NCBI GenBank assembly: GCA_945830595.1 | Contig: CALZZH010000018.1 | Location: forward strand, 1-21,877 | Reading direction: 5' to 3' | DNA: 21,877 bases | From: Avoscillospira sp945864925 | GTDB taxonomy: Bacteria > Bacillota > Clostridia > Oscillospirales > Oscillospiraceae | Part shown: one piece after another, positions 1 through 7,339 of the stretch | How the letters are laid out: every line of letters begins with the position of its first letter | Numbering within the stretch: the first letter of the stretch is position 1 | Translations under genes and position numbers: made by a program | The notes under the pieces: model-generated | Told to the model about the DNA's origin: nothing | The model's input: only the letters and a program-made list of their open reading frames with translations | Database searches by the model: none

Positions 1-46
1 AGATTCCTCTACGTCTCGTGGGCTCGGAGATGTGTATAAGAGACAG
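1..46. other. Illumina Nextera (Tn5) adapter with i7 index, sequencing artefact
   Basis: Positions 28-46 read AGATGTGTATAAGAGACAG, the 19-bp Tn5 mosaic end. Positions 13-27 are the Nextera read-2 overhang that precedes it. Positions 5-12 (TCCTCTAC) sit exactly where the 8-base i7 index lies, and positions 1-4 (AGAT) match the end of the P7 primer. From memory the index corresponds to Nextera N712 in primer orientation. This is library adapter left at a contig end, not genomic DNA, and true sequence begins at 47. Confidence 0.97.
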
Positions 47-190
47 ACCCTGGTGGCCGTGACCAACCTGCCGCCCAGAAAGATGATGGGCCAGCTCAGC
101 TGCGGCATGCTCCTGAGCGCCGAACGCGGCGAGAAGCTGAACCTGGTCATGCTGAACGACAAGATTCCCGCCGGTGCCAGACTGGTATAA
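47..190 (+). CDS. C-terminal fragment of a tRNA-binding domain protein (methionyl-tRNA synthetase C-terminal type)
   Basis: The open frame runs from the adapter junction to TAA at 188-190 and gives 47 residues with no start codon; the 5' part is missing because the contig ends here. The sequence has the hallmark end of the OB-fold tRNA-binding domain found at the C-terminus of bacterial MetRS and in free-standing Trbp111/CsaA proteins: a VTNLPPRKMMGQLSCGML-type stretch (conserved 'NL.PrK.mG..S.GM'), then a hydrophobic strand and the closing 'IPAGARLV' (conserved 'iPpGakv'). In MetRS this domain mediates dimerisation and tRNA binding. With only the tail visible I cannot tell metG from a stand-alone tRNA-binding protein; metG is the more common source. 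It ends just before a strong hairpin terminator. Confidence 0.8.
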   Translation, partial: TLVAVTNLPPRKMMGQLSCGMLLSAERGEKLNLVMLNDKIPAGARLV

Positions 191-212
191 GCCGCATATC
201 CCGCTGCCTGCA

Positions 213-249
213 AAACAGCGCCCTGTGCCATTGGCACAGGGCGCTGTTT
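213..249. terminator. Bidirectional rho-independent terminator
   Basis: An 18-bp perfect inverted repeat has arms at 213-230 (AAACAGCGCCCTGTGCCA) and 232-249. It is followed on the plus strand by a T-rich tract (TTTCGTTTGTTTTC), and on the minus strand the A-run of the left arm becomes a T-run. It sits between the stop at 190 and the convergent stop at 268, so it probably serves both genes. Confidence 0.88.
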
Positions 250-267
250 CGTTTGTTTTCAACCCAA

Positions 268-498
268 TCAGTGGGCTTTGACCCAGGCGTCAACCTTGGT
301 CTTGGCCAGACGCTGGATGTCCTCCTCCACATAGGGAGAGGCGGGGCCGCCGCAGACATAGAGGAAATAAAGTCCTTCCGGAGTCTGGTACAGCGTTTCC
401 TCATAGCCGGCGGGATCGCCAAAATTGCCGACGACGTACTTCTTGACCAGGGTAGCGGTCTCCGTATCGTACTCGCGCTTGCAGATGATCTTTTTCAT
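268..498 (-). CDS. Small uncharacterised protein (76 aa)
   Basis: I do not recognise a named function. The 76-residue product begins MKKIICKREYDTETATLVKKY and has an 'EETLYQTPEGLYFLY.CGGPASPY' centre. This resembles a widespread family of small Firmicute proteins whose core is a 'YDTdTA..v......g.y..E.LY....GeyFLy..GG..s.Y' pattern, often found on accessory elements but with no assigned role. There is no signal peptide, membrane segment or cysteine motif. The start is chosen because AAAGGAGG lies 10 nt upstream (516-509 on the minus strand). A good sigma-A-like promoter precedes it, and it ends at a terminator shared with the convergent gene, so it appears to be monocistronic. The family resemblance is from memory. 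Confidence 0.8.
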   Translation of the reverse strand: MKKIICKREYDTETATLVKKYVVGNFGDPAGYEETLYQTPEGLYFLYVCGGPASPYVEEDIQRLAKTKVDAWVKAH

Positions 499-555
499 TT
501 GGCTCGATCCTCCTTTCGTATGGATACCCGGTAATTCCCGGGATGCTATGGAACC

Positions 556-584
556 ATTATATACCCGGCGGAGGACAGATACAA
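556..584 (-). promoter_or_regulatory. Promoter of the 76-aa protein gene, with palindrome downstream
   Basis: Read on the minus strand, TTGTAT (584-579) and TATAAT (561-556) are separated by 17 bp, a good sigma-A arrangement with a perfect -10. Between the expected transcription start and the ribosome site lies a palindrome at 527-542 (CCCGG arms around TAATTC) that could act as an operator or a leader hairpin. Confidence 0.65.
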
Positions 585-702
585 TTGACGGCCACGGAGA
601 AGTTTTGGAAGGCGTCTTCCAAAAATGACGGCATGTTTCACAAAAAAATATTGATTTGATTGTAGAAAACGCTCGTTTTTGGCCGGCAGCCCTGGTGAGG
701 TC

Positions 703-2235
703 TTACATCAGCGGGGCGAAGATCCGCAGAGCGGCCCGGGTCAGGCGCTGCCACAGGTTGGTATTGCGGCATTTGCGCCAGGTGATCTCCTCACAGATGG
801 GGAAGGTGTTCTGGAAATCCTCCTCAATGGCGGCGATGCAGGTGGCCTCGAAGAGATAGACACCGTTCTCAAAGTGGAGATACAGGCTGCGGAAGTCCAG
901 ATTCACCGTGCCGGTCACGGCGTAGCGGCCGTCCACCAGATAGACCTTGGAGTGAATAAAACCGGGGGTGTATTCATAGACCCGGACGCCGGCTTCCGTG
1001 AGCATCTCATAGTGGGCCCGGGTCACGGCGTGGACATACCATTTGTCGGGAATATGGGGCGTGATGATCCGCACGTCCAGGCCGGATTTGGCCGCTGTCA
1101 GCAGGGCGCCGGTGATTTTGTCGTCCAAAATCAGATAGGGCGTCATAATATAGATGGAGCGCACGGCCTTCTGGAACATGCTCAGCAGCAGGCTCTCGGA
1201 GACGTCCTCCTCGTCCAGGGGGCTGTCGCAGAAGGGCTGGACAAAGCCCTCGCCGCCGGCCAGACGGTAGGGGTATTCGGGCCGCAGGGCGGCCAGGTCC
1301 TCGGCCTCGCCGGTCTGGCTGTCCCACATGGACAGGAACATGACGGTCATGGCCCACACGGCCTCTCCCTGCAGGAGGGTGGCGCTGTCCTTCCAGTGGC
1401 CGAAGCGCTCCCGCCGGTTGATGTACTCGTCGGCCAGGTTGACGCCGCCGGTGAAGCCCACCTTGCCGTCGATGATCATCAGCTTGCGGTGGCTGCGGTT
1501 GTTCAGCCGGCCCGACAGCACCGGCACAAAGGGATTGAACACCTTGGCCCGGATGCCCCAGCGCTCTAGCTGCCGGTCATAGTAGGAGGGCAGGGTGGTG
1601 ATGCAGCCAAAATCGTCGTACATAACCCGCACGTCCAGGCCCTGGGCGGCCTTCTCCCGCAGGATCTCCAGAATTCCGTCCCACATGACGCCCTGGCCGA
1701 TGATGAAGTATTCCAGAAAGATGTACCGTTCGGCCTTGCGCAGCTCCTCCAGCATCCGGGGATAGGCCAGATCGCCCAGGGGGAAATACTCCGTCTCTGT
1801 GTTGTCATACACCGGGTAGCCGGAGACCCGCAGCAGATAGGCCGCATTGACCGCCGCCGGATCGCTGACATTCTGCAGGGCCTCCATGGTAATTCTCTCC
1901 TGCCACAGGTTGTCCCGCACCAGATCATCGGCCAGCTGCATCCGCCGGCGGATAGGACGGCTGAGCCTGCGGCCGCCGAAGGTCATATAGATACAGATGC
2001 CTGCCACGGGGAAGGCCAGAATCAGAATAATCCAGGCGACCTTATAGGAGGAGTTGGTTTTGTCGGACAGCATATAGATGATGGTCACCACAGACAGGGC
2101 GGTCATCAGCACATTGACCCACCGGCGGTATTCCGACAGCCACATGACCGTCACCAGCATGACTGCCAGCTGCAGCAGAATAAACAGCGCCACCAGTACC
2201 ACCCGCTGGAACAACAGCTTGCCCAGCTTCCGCAT
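703..2235 (-). CDS. cls: Cardiolipin synthase (phospholipase D superfamily)
   Basis: This membrane enzyme joins two phosphatidylglycerol molecules into cardiolipin plus glycerol. The 510-residue product is the normal length for Firmicute Cls. Hydrophobic segments at about residues 11-33, 43-57 and 66-85 anchor the N-terminus. Two HKD motifs follow: H249-R-K-L-M-I-I-D256 with GG.N after it, and H428-S-K-V-Y-L-V-D435 with GT.NLD after it. Together these form the single active site of the PLD fold. The frame stays open further upstream, but the start at 2235 is preferred because GAGGTGA lies about 6 nt before it and residue 1 directly precedes the expected membrane segments. The gene has its own promoter divergent from uvrA. 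No partner gene is co-transcribed, so the context adds little. Confidence 0.96.
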   Translation of the reverse strand: MRKLGKLLFQRVVLVALFILLQLAVMLVTVMWLSEYRRWVNVLMTALSVVTIIYMLSDKTNSSYKVAWIILILAFPVAGICIYMTFGGRRLSRPIRRRMQLADDLVRDNLWQERITMEALQNVSDPAAVNAAYLLRVSGYPVYDNTETEYFPLGDLAYPRMLEELRKAERYIFLEYFIIGQGVMWDGILEILREKAAQGLDVRVMYDDFGCITTLPSYYDRQLERWGIRAKVFNPFVPVLSGRLNNRSHRKLMIIDGKVGFTGGVNLADEYINRRERFGHWKDSATLLQGEAVWAMTVMFLSMWDSQTGEAEDLAALRPEYPYRLAGGEGFVQPFCDSPLDEEDVSESLLLSMFQKAVRSIYIMTPYLILDDKITGALLTAAKSGLDVRIITPHIPDKWYVHAVTRAHYEMLTEAGVRVYEYTPGFIHSKVYLVDGRYAVTGTVNLDFRSLYLHFENGVYLFEATCIAAIEEDFQNTFPICEEITWRKCRNTNLWQRLTRAALRIFAPLM

Positions 2236-2269
2236 CCAAATCACCTCAAATATCTTGAATTTACTTCGT

Positions 2270-2297
2270 ATTATACAAGAAATTCTGAAAACTACAA
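2270..2297 (-). promoter_or_regulatory. Candidate cls promoter
   Basis: On the minus strand TTGTAG (2297-2292) and a perfect TATAAT (2275-2270) are separated by 16 bp. Transcription would start about 28 nt before the cls start codon. The -35 is weak (3 of 6 matches) while the -10 is ideal. Confidence 0.55.
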
Positions 2298-2320
2298 GGG
2301 ATATTTTCCCGAACATATGG

Positions 2321-2349
2321 TTGAGAATTAAAAATGGGTATGCTATAAT
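2321..2349 (+). promoter_or_regulatory. uvrA promoter (extended -10)
   Basis: TTGAGA (2321-2326) is followed after 17 bp by TATAAT (2344-2349), with TG one base before the -10 (extended -10). This is the best promoter in the region and points to uvrA, implying a leader of roughly 210 nt. A degenerate LexA-type sequence, CGAACATATGGTTG (2310-2323), overlaps the -35 box. Confidence 0.75.
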
Positions 2350-2363
2350 AATGTCTGCCGAAT

Positions 2364-2523
2364 GCGCGGCGCAGTTCGCAGGCCTCCCCTTGAGGGGAGG
2401 CGGCACGGCGCAAGCCGTGACGGAGAGGTGAAATTGGCAGTTCTTATCTGGCTGGCACTGCCTGCACACACCTTTCAGTCAGCCTGATGGCTGACAGTTC
2501 CGCCTTATCAGCGCGGCGCAGTT
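2364..2523 (+). repeat. Small structured element bounded by 13-bp direct repeats in the uvrA leader
   Basis: GCGCGGCGCAGTT occurs at 2364-2376 and again, identically, at 2511-2523. The 134 bp between them contain three hairpins: CCTCCCCTTGAGGGGAGG (2383-2400), CACGGC-GCAA-GCCGTG (2404-2419, a GNRA-type tetraloop) and GTCAGCC-TGAT-GGCTGAC (2478-2495). There is no coding potential and there are no clear terminal inverted repeats. The bounding repeats look like a target duplication around a short non-autonomous element. From memory, the GGGGAGG / CACGGC..GCCGTGACGGAG hairpin combination is common as a dispersed intergenic repeat in gut Clostridia. It fills most of the 332-bp gap between cls and uvrA and would be transcribed as uvrA leader RNA. 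Confidence 0.6.
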
Positions 2524-2567
2524 TAGCAAACCTTCTATTGATTGAACCATGATAAAAGGAGCTTCCT

Positions 2568-5423
2568 ATGCAGGATACCATTTCCATCCGCGGTGCGAGA
2601 GAAAACAATCTGAAAAATATCAGCCTGGAGCTGCCCCGGGACAAACTGGTGGTGCTGACGGGCCTGTCCGGCTCCGGCAAGTCGTCCCTGGCCTTTGATA
2701 CCATCTACGCCGAGGGCCAGCGGCGGTATGTGGAGTCCCTGAGCTCCTATGCCCGGATGTTCCTGGGCCAGATGGACAAACCCGATGTGGACCAGATTGA
2801 CGGCCTCTCTCCCGCCATTTCCATCGACCAGAAAACCACCTCCAAAAACCCCCGTTCCACCGTGGGAACGGTGACGGAGATCTACGACTATCTGCGGCTG
2901 CTGTGGGCCAGAGTGGGCACGCCCCACTGCCCCAAGTGCGGCCGGGAAATCAAACGCCAGACCGTGGACCAGATTGTGGACCAGATCCTTGCGCTGCCCG
3001 AGGGGACCCGGTTCCAACTGCTGGCGCCGGTGATCCGGGGCAAAAAGGGCGAGCACCAGAAGGTCTTTGAGGACGCCCGGAAGGGCGGCTTCGCCCGGGT
3101 CCGGGTGGACGGCGTGGTCTACGACCTGACGGAAGAAATCTCCCTGGAAAAGAACAAAAAGCACCACATTGAAATTGTGGTGGACCGCCTGGTGATGCGG
3201 GGCGATCTGGCCAAGCGGCTGACCGACTCCATCGAGACGGCCTGCCACCTGTCCGGCGGCCTGGTGCTGCTGCATCAGGTGGCCGACGATTCCGTGACCC
3301 TGTTTTCCCAGAACTACGCCTGCGACGACTGCGGCGTGTCCATGCCGGAGCTGTCTCCCCGGATGTTCTCCTTCAACAACCCCTACGGCGCCTGCCCCGT
3401 GTGCACCGGCCTGGGCGTCCAGCTGGTGGCTGATGCGGATCTGATCATCCCGGACCAGTCCAAGAGCCTGGTTCAGGGCGCCATCCAGCTCAGCGGCTGG
3501 AACAACCCCAAGACCGATACCATCTCCCGGATGTATTATGATGCCCTGTCGAAGAAGTACGGCTTCTCGCTGGATACCCCCTGGCGGGAGCTGCCGGAGA
3601 AGGTCCGGAACGTGATTTTGAACGGCACCGGCACGGAAAAGCTGGAGCTGTCCTACGACCGGGGAACCAGCCGGGGGGTTCTGACCCAGCCCTTCGAGGG
3701 CATCCTGCCCAACGTGGCAAGGCGGTATCAGGAGACCCAGTCGGAGTGGAGCAAAAAGGAGCTGGAGGAGTGCATGGCCTCCAAGCCCTGTCCGCACTGC
3801 CATGGCCAGCGCCTCAGCGACGTCAGCCGGGCTGTCACCGTGGGCGGCATGTCCATCTGGCAGTTCTGCGAGCTGAATGTGACCCAGGCCCTGGATTTTA
3901 TCAATTCTCTGCAGTTTGCCGGCGCCCAGGCCCAGATTGCCGACCAGGTGCTGCGGGAAATCCGGGCCCGCTTGGGATTCCTGCAGAATGTGGGCCTGCC
4001 CTACCTGACGCTGAGCCGGGCGGCGGCCACCCTCTCCGGCGGTGAGGCCCAGCGCATCCGCCTGGCCACCCAGATCGGTTCCAGCCTCATGGGCGTGCTG
4101 TATATCCTGGACGAACCCTCCATCGGCCTGCACCAGCGGGATAACGACAAGCTCATCGCCACCCTCAAGCGTCTGCGGGACCTGGGCAACACCCTGCTGG
4201 TGGTGGAGCACGACGAGGACACCATGCGGGCCGCCGACTACATCGTGGACGTCGGACCCGGCGCCGGCGTCCACGGCGGCGAGATTGTGGCCGCCGGGTC
4301 CATCCAGGACATCATGGCCTGTCCCCGGAGCATCACGGGCCAGTATCTGTCCGGCGTCAAAAAGATCCCTGTTCCTGCCAGCCGCCGGCCGGGCAACGGA
4401 AAAACCATCACCATCCGGGGCGCCCGGGAGAACAACCTCCAGGGCATCGACGTGGAGATCCCCCTGGGGACCTTTACCTGCGTCACCGGCGTGTCCGGTT
4501 CCGGCAAATCCTCTCTGGTCAACGAGATTCTCTATAAAACCCTGGCCAACCAGCTCAACCACGCCCGGCTCCATCCGGGCCGCTGCGACGGGATCGAGGG
4601 CCTGAAGCATCTGGATAAGGTGGTGGGCATCGACCAGAGCCCCATCGGCCGGACGCCCCGGTCCAATCCTGCCACCTACACCGGCCTGTTCAACGATATC
4701 CGGGACCTGTTTGCCTCCACGGCGGAGGCCAAGGCCCGGGGCTACGGCCCGGGGCGGTTCTCCTTCAACATCAAGGGCGGCCGCTGCGAGGCCTGTTCCG
4801 GCGACGGCCTGGTGAAGATCGAGATGCACTTCCTGCCGGACGTTTACGTCCCCTGCGACGTGTGCCACGGCAAGCGCTACAACCGGGAGACCCTGGAGGT
4901 CACCTACAAGGGCCGGACCATCTCCGATGTGCTGGATATGACCGCCGACGAGGCGCTGGAGTTTTTCGAGAACCTGCCCAAGCTGCGCCACAAGGTCCAG
5001 ACCCTGGTGGATGTGGGCCTGGGCTATGTGAAGCTGGGCCAGAGCTCCACCACCCTCTCCGGCGGCGAGGCCCAGCGGGTGAAGCTGGCCACGGAGCTGA
5101 GCCGCCGGGCCACGGGCCGCACCTTCTATATCCTGGATGAGCCCACCACGGGCCTGCATATGGCCGACGTCCACAAGCTCATCGAGGTGCTTCAGGCCCT
5201 GGTGAATACGGGCAATACGGTGCTGGTCATCGAGCACAACCTGGACGTGATCAAGGTGGCCGACCACATCATCGATCTTGGTCCGGAGGGCGGCTCCGGC
5301 GGCGGACAGATTGTGGCCCAGGGTACGCCGGAGGCCGTGGCGGCCAACCCCGCCAGCTTTACGGGGCAGTATTTGAAACGGGAATTGACGCAGGCGCCGG
5401 CAGGCGCCCAGGAGGTTGTATGA
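2568..5423 (+). CDS. uvrA: Excinuclease ABC subunit UvrA
   Basis: UvrA is the damage-sensing ATPase of nucleotide excision repair; the dimer scans DNA and loads UvrB. At 951 residues it is full length. Walker A motifs lie at 32-40 (GLSGSGKSS) and 641-649 (GVSGSGKSS). ABC signatures LSGGEAQR lie at 489-496 and 830-837, each followed by an LDEP Walker B (LDEPSIGLHQRD and LDEPTTGLHMADV). Zinc-finger cysteines are visible as C252/C255-C276/C279 and C740/C743-C763/C766, and an additional CPKC pair lies at 121-124. AAAGGAG at 2555-2561 fixes the start. uvrB is not in the window. The stop overlaps the next start by ATGA, so a cysteine desulfurase is translationally coupled to it. Transcription is likely from the extended -10 promoter through the hairpin-rich leader. 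Confidence 0.99.
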   Translation: MQDTISIRGARENNLKNISLELPRDKLVVLTGLSGSGKSSLAFDTIYAEGQRRYVESLSSYARMFLGQMDKPDVDQIDGLSPAISIDQKTTSKNPRSTVGTVTEIYDYLRLLWARVGTPHCPKCGREIKRQTVDQIVDQILALPEGTRFQLLAPVIRGKKGEHQKVFEDARKGGFARVRVDGVVYDLTEEISLEKNKKHHIEIVVDRLVMRGDLAKRLTDSIETACHLSGGLVLLHQVADDSVTLFSQNYACDDCGVSMPELSPRMFSFNNPYGACPVCTGLGVQLVADADLIIPDQSKSLVQGAIQLSGWNNPKTDTISRMYYDALSKKYGFSLDTPWRELPEKVRNVILNGTGTEKLELSYDRGTSRGVLTQPFEGILPNVARRYQETQSEWSKKELEECMASKPCPHCHGQRLSDVSRAVTVGGMSIWQFCELNVTQALDFINSLQFAGAQAQIADQVLREIRARLGFLQNVGLPYLTLSRAAATLSGGEAQRIRLATQIGSSLMGVLYILDEPSIGLHQRDNDKLIATLKRLRDLGNTLLVVEHDEDTMRAADYIVDVGPGAGVHGGEIVAAGSIQDIMACPRSITGQYLSGVKKIPVPASRRPGNGKTITIRGARENNLQGIDVEIPLGTFTCVTGVSGSGKSSLVNEILYKTLANQLNHARLHPGRCDGIEGLKHLDKVVGIDQSPIGRTPRSNPATYTGLFNDIRDLFASTAEAKARGYGPGRFSFNIKGGRCEACSGDGLVKIEMHFLPDVYVPCDVCHGKRYNRETLEVTYKGRTISDVLDMTADEALEFFENLPKLRHKVQTLVDVGLGYVKLGQSSTTLSGGEAQRVKLATELSRRATGRTFYILDEPTTGLHMADVHKLIEVLQALVNTGNTVLVIEHNLDVIKVADHIIDLGPEGGSGGGQIVAQGTPEAVAANPASFTGQYLKRELTQAPAGAQEVV

Positions 5424-6535
5424 TTTATCTGGACAATTCGGCCACCACCCGCCCCTGCGGGGAGGCGGTGGCCGCCATGACGGAGATGCTGACGGAGGAC
5501 TGGGGGAATCCCTCCTCCGTCCACAGCCTGGGCGTCCAGGCGGAGCGGCGGCTGAAGGAGGCCCGGCGGCAGGTGGCGGCCCTCATGGGCGCGGAGCCGG
5601 AGCGGGTGTTCTTCACCTCCGGCGGCACGGAGGCGGACAACTGGGCCATTTTCTCCACGGCCCAGCGCCTGGGCAAGCGGGGCCGCCACATTGTCACCAC
5701 AGCGGTGGAGCATCATGCGGTGCTGCATCCCATGGAGCGGCTGGAGGCTCTGGGCTTTGAAGTGACCTATCTGCGGCCCGACGAAACGGGCTATGTGCCG
5801 GCGGAGGCTCTGGAGGCCGCTTTGCGGCCGGACACCATTTTGGTTTCGGTGATGATGGTCAACAATGAATCCGGTGCCGTGATGCCCATCGGTCAGATGC
5901 TCCGGGCCACCCGGCGGAAAGCGCCCATGGCTCTGTTCCACACCGACGCCGTCCAGGGCCTGGGGAAGGTGGCCTTCAAGGCCAAAACCCTGGGGGCGGA
6001 CCTGATCTCCGTCTCCGGCCATAAGCTCCACGGACCCAAGGGCATCGGAGCGCTGTACATCAAAAAGGGCCTGCCTCTGCCGCCCCTGATTTCCGGCGGC
6101 GGCCAGGAGAGCGGCCTGCGCTCCGGCACCGAGGCCATGCCTGCCATTGTGGGCTTCGGCGCGGCCTGTGCGGCCATGGAGCTGAAAGGGGAGATCGCCC
6201 ATCTGACTGACCTGCGGGACCGCTGCCGGCAGGCCTTGGCCGACGTGCCGGGCCTGGTATTTCTGGGCCGGGGCGACGCGCCCCATATTGTCACGGTTTC
6301 CGTGCCGGGCCTGCGGAGCCAGGGCCTGATCAATTGCCTGCAGGAGCGGGAGATCTATGTGTCCGCCGGTTCGGCCTGCTCCCGGGGACACCGGAGCCAT
6401 GTGCTGGAGGCCATGGGCCTGGATTCCCGGATTATTGACGGCGCCATTCGCATTTCCTTCGGCCGGGACAACACCCCGGAGGACGTGGACGCGCTGAAGG
6501 CGGCCCTGCTGGACGCGGTGGTCCGCCTCCAATAA
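5420..6535 (+). CDS. Cysteine desulfurase (NifS/IscS family, aminotransferase class V)
   Basis: This PLP enzyme moves sulfur from cysteine to an active-site persulfide for Fe-S clusters or tRNA thiolation. The 371-residue protein begins MIYLDNSATTRP, typical of NifS/IscS. H98 (VEHHAV) stacks on PLP, D176 and Q179 (HTDAVQ) bind it, and K202 (SGHKLHGPKG) is the Schiff-base lysine. The catalytic cysteine is C320 in a short SAGSACSRG loop. The start overlaps the uvrA stop (ATGA) and is preceded by CCAGGAGG at 5408-5415. There is no scaffold gene (iscU/nifU), thiI or mnmA in the window, so the sulfur acceptor is unknown. No terminator is obvious after the stop; the next gene has its own promoter. 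Confidence 0.95.
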   Translation: MIYLDNSATTRPCGEAVAAMTEMLTEDWGNPSSVHSLGVQAERRLKEARRQVAALMGAEPERVFFTSGGTEADNWAIFSTAQRLGKRGRHIVTTAVEHHAVLHPMERLEALGFEVTYLRPDETGYVPAEALEAALRPDTILVSVMMVNNESGAVMPIGQMLRATRRKAPMALFHTDAVQGLGKVAFKAKTLGADLISVSGHKLHGPKGIGALYIKKGLPLPPLISGGGQESGLRSGTEAMPAIVGFGAACAAMELKGEIAHLTDLRDRCRQALADVPGLVFLGRGDAPHIVTVSVPGLRSQGLINCLQEREIYVSAGSACSRGHRSHVLEAMGLDSRIIDGAIRISFGRDNTPEDVDALKAALLDAVVRLQ

Positions 6536-6584
6536 AAACTTATGAAATATTCACAAAATAGTTACTGATTTTCCATGGCGTTTA

Positions 6585-6593
6585 TGATATAAT
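6585..6593 (+). promoter_or_regulatory. Extended -10 promoter of the CBS-domain gene
   Basis: TGATATAAT combines TG, one base, and a perfect TATAAT (6588-6593). The -35 region 17 bp upstream (CTGATT, 6565-6570) is weak, as is common for extended -10 promoters. It lies about 25 nt before the start codon in an AT-rich 82-bp gap. Confidence 0.6.
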
Positions 6594-6617
6594 GATATCA
6601 CAAAGGAAGGATGCGCC

Positions 6618-7091
6618 ATGAATATTTTGTTCTTTCTGACCCCCAAAGCCGCCTGCGCCTATCTGCGGGCGGATGATACCGTGCGGCAGGCTCTGGAGCG
6701 CATGGAATCGGCCGGTTATGCGGCGCTGCCCATTCTTGCCAAGGACGGCAGCTACTGCGGCACCCTGACGGAGGGCGACCTGCTCTGGGCCATCAAAAAT
6801 CTGTGTATGACGGATCTGCGGGACATGGAAAACCACGGGATTATGGAGATCTCCCACCGCAAGGACAACCAGCCGGTCTACGTCAACACAAAAATTGAGG
6901 ATCTGATGTCCAAGGCCGTGGAGCAGAATTTCGTCCCGGTGGTGGACGACCGCAACCGGTTCATCGGGATCATCACCCGCAAGGCCATCATGCAGTACTG
7001 CATGGATCATGTGATCAGCGGGGAGAGCCGGACTGTCCGGGAAACGGAGCACAAGGGAGCCGTTCCCTGTGTGGCGGCCGTGCAGCAATAG
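6618..7091 (+). CDS. Stand-alone CBS-domain-pair protein
   Basis: The protein has 157 residues and consists almost only of two CBS motifs. The first is at about residues 10-60 (YLRADDTVRQALERM...ALPILAKDG.Y.GTLTEGDLL) and the second at about 86-132 (KIEDLMSKAVEQNFVPVVDDRNRFIGIITRKAIM). CBS pairs form a Bateman module that usually binds adenine nucleotides or related ligands and controls an attached or partner protein. No catalytic or DNA-binding domain is attached here, so the target is unknown. AAAGGAAGG lies about 7 nt before the ATG. It has its own promoter, with a hairpin downstream, so it is probably monocistronic. The C-terminal 20 residues (after about 137) look unstructured. Confidence 0.9.
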   Translation: MNILFFLTPKAACAYLRADDTVRQALERMESAGYAALPILAKDGSYCGTLTEGDLLWAIKNLCMTDLRDMENHGIMEISHRKDNQPVYVNTKIEDLMSKAVEQNFVPVVDDRNRFIGIITRKAIMQYCMDHVISGESRTVRETEHKGAVPCVAAVQQ

Positions 7092-7131
7092 CCGCGCCGG
7101 GCAACGGGGAATTTGAAAAAACACGAAAAGG

Positions 7132-7176
7132 GGCTGCACCCAATCCACCTCTGCGGAGGAGGCGTTGGGTGCAGCC
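7132..7176 (+). terminator. Hairpin terminator after the CBS-domain gene
   Basis: A perfect 12-bp stem, GGCTGCACCCAA (7132-7143) with TTGGGTGCAGCC (7165-7176), encloses an inner CCTC/GAGG stem. It is followed only by a short TTT stretch (TGCGTTTCTC), so it is a moderate terminator. An A-rich tract (7115-7130) precedes it. The rest of the 248-bp gap up to 7339 holds only the promoter of the next gene. Confidence 0.6.
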
Positions 7177-7269
7177 TGCGTTTCTCTGCGGCCGCCGGCA
7201 GGCCATGGAATCGGCACTTCTGCCAAGGTTTGGCCGGAGAAGCGGGAAAATCTTTCCGCTTTTGTTCCA

Positions 7270-7298
7270 TTGCGCTGGGCAGCGGTTTTGCATATAAT
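7270..7298 (+). promoter_or_regulatory. Promoter of the ParB-like/BMP fusion operon
   Basis: TTGCGC (7270-7275) is followed after 17 bp by a perfect TATAAT (7293-7298). The start codon is about 40 nt downstream, with AAGGAGG at 7325-7331 in between. Confidence 0.68.
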
Positions 7299-7339
7299 GT
7301 CAGTAGCAGCAAGATCAGGATCATAAGGAGGACATGCCA

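Noticed and set aside
28..46. Genuine Tn5-family transposon end
   Set aside because: The mosaic end is preceded by the synthetic Nextera overhang, index and P7 bases, which do not occur in natural Tn5.
679..1569. Plus-strand open frame opposite cls
   Set aside because: Antisense to the HKD motifs of cardiolipin synthase and without a ribosome site.
2236..2469. N-terminal extension of cls to 2469
   Set aside because: The extension crosses the cls promoter and part of the repeat element, has no ribosome site, and the start at 2235 has a good one and gives the usual family length.
2364..2523. CRISPR array
   Set aside because: Only two 13-bp copies with a single structured interval; no regular repeat-spacer series and no cas genes.
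2535..5267. Very long open frame on the minus strand across uvrA
   Set aside because: It is the mirror of a G+C-rich gene with biased third positions; the predicted protein is Gly/His/Gln-rich with no motif, and the plus strand encodes an unmistakable UvrA.
7334..7339. ATG two codons earlier for the BMP fusion protein
   Set aside because: It is only 2 nt from AAGGAGG, whereas ATG 7340 is 8 nt away.
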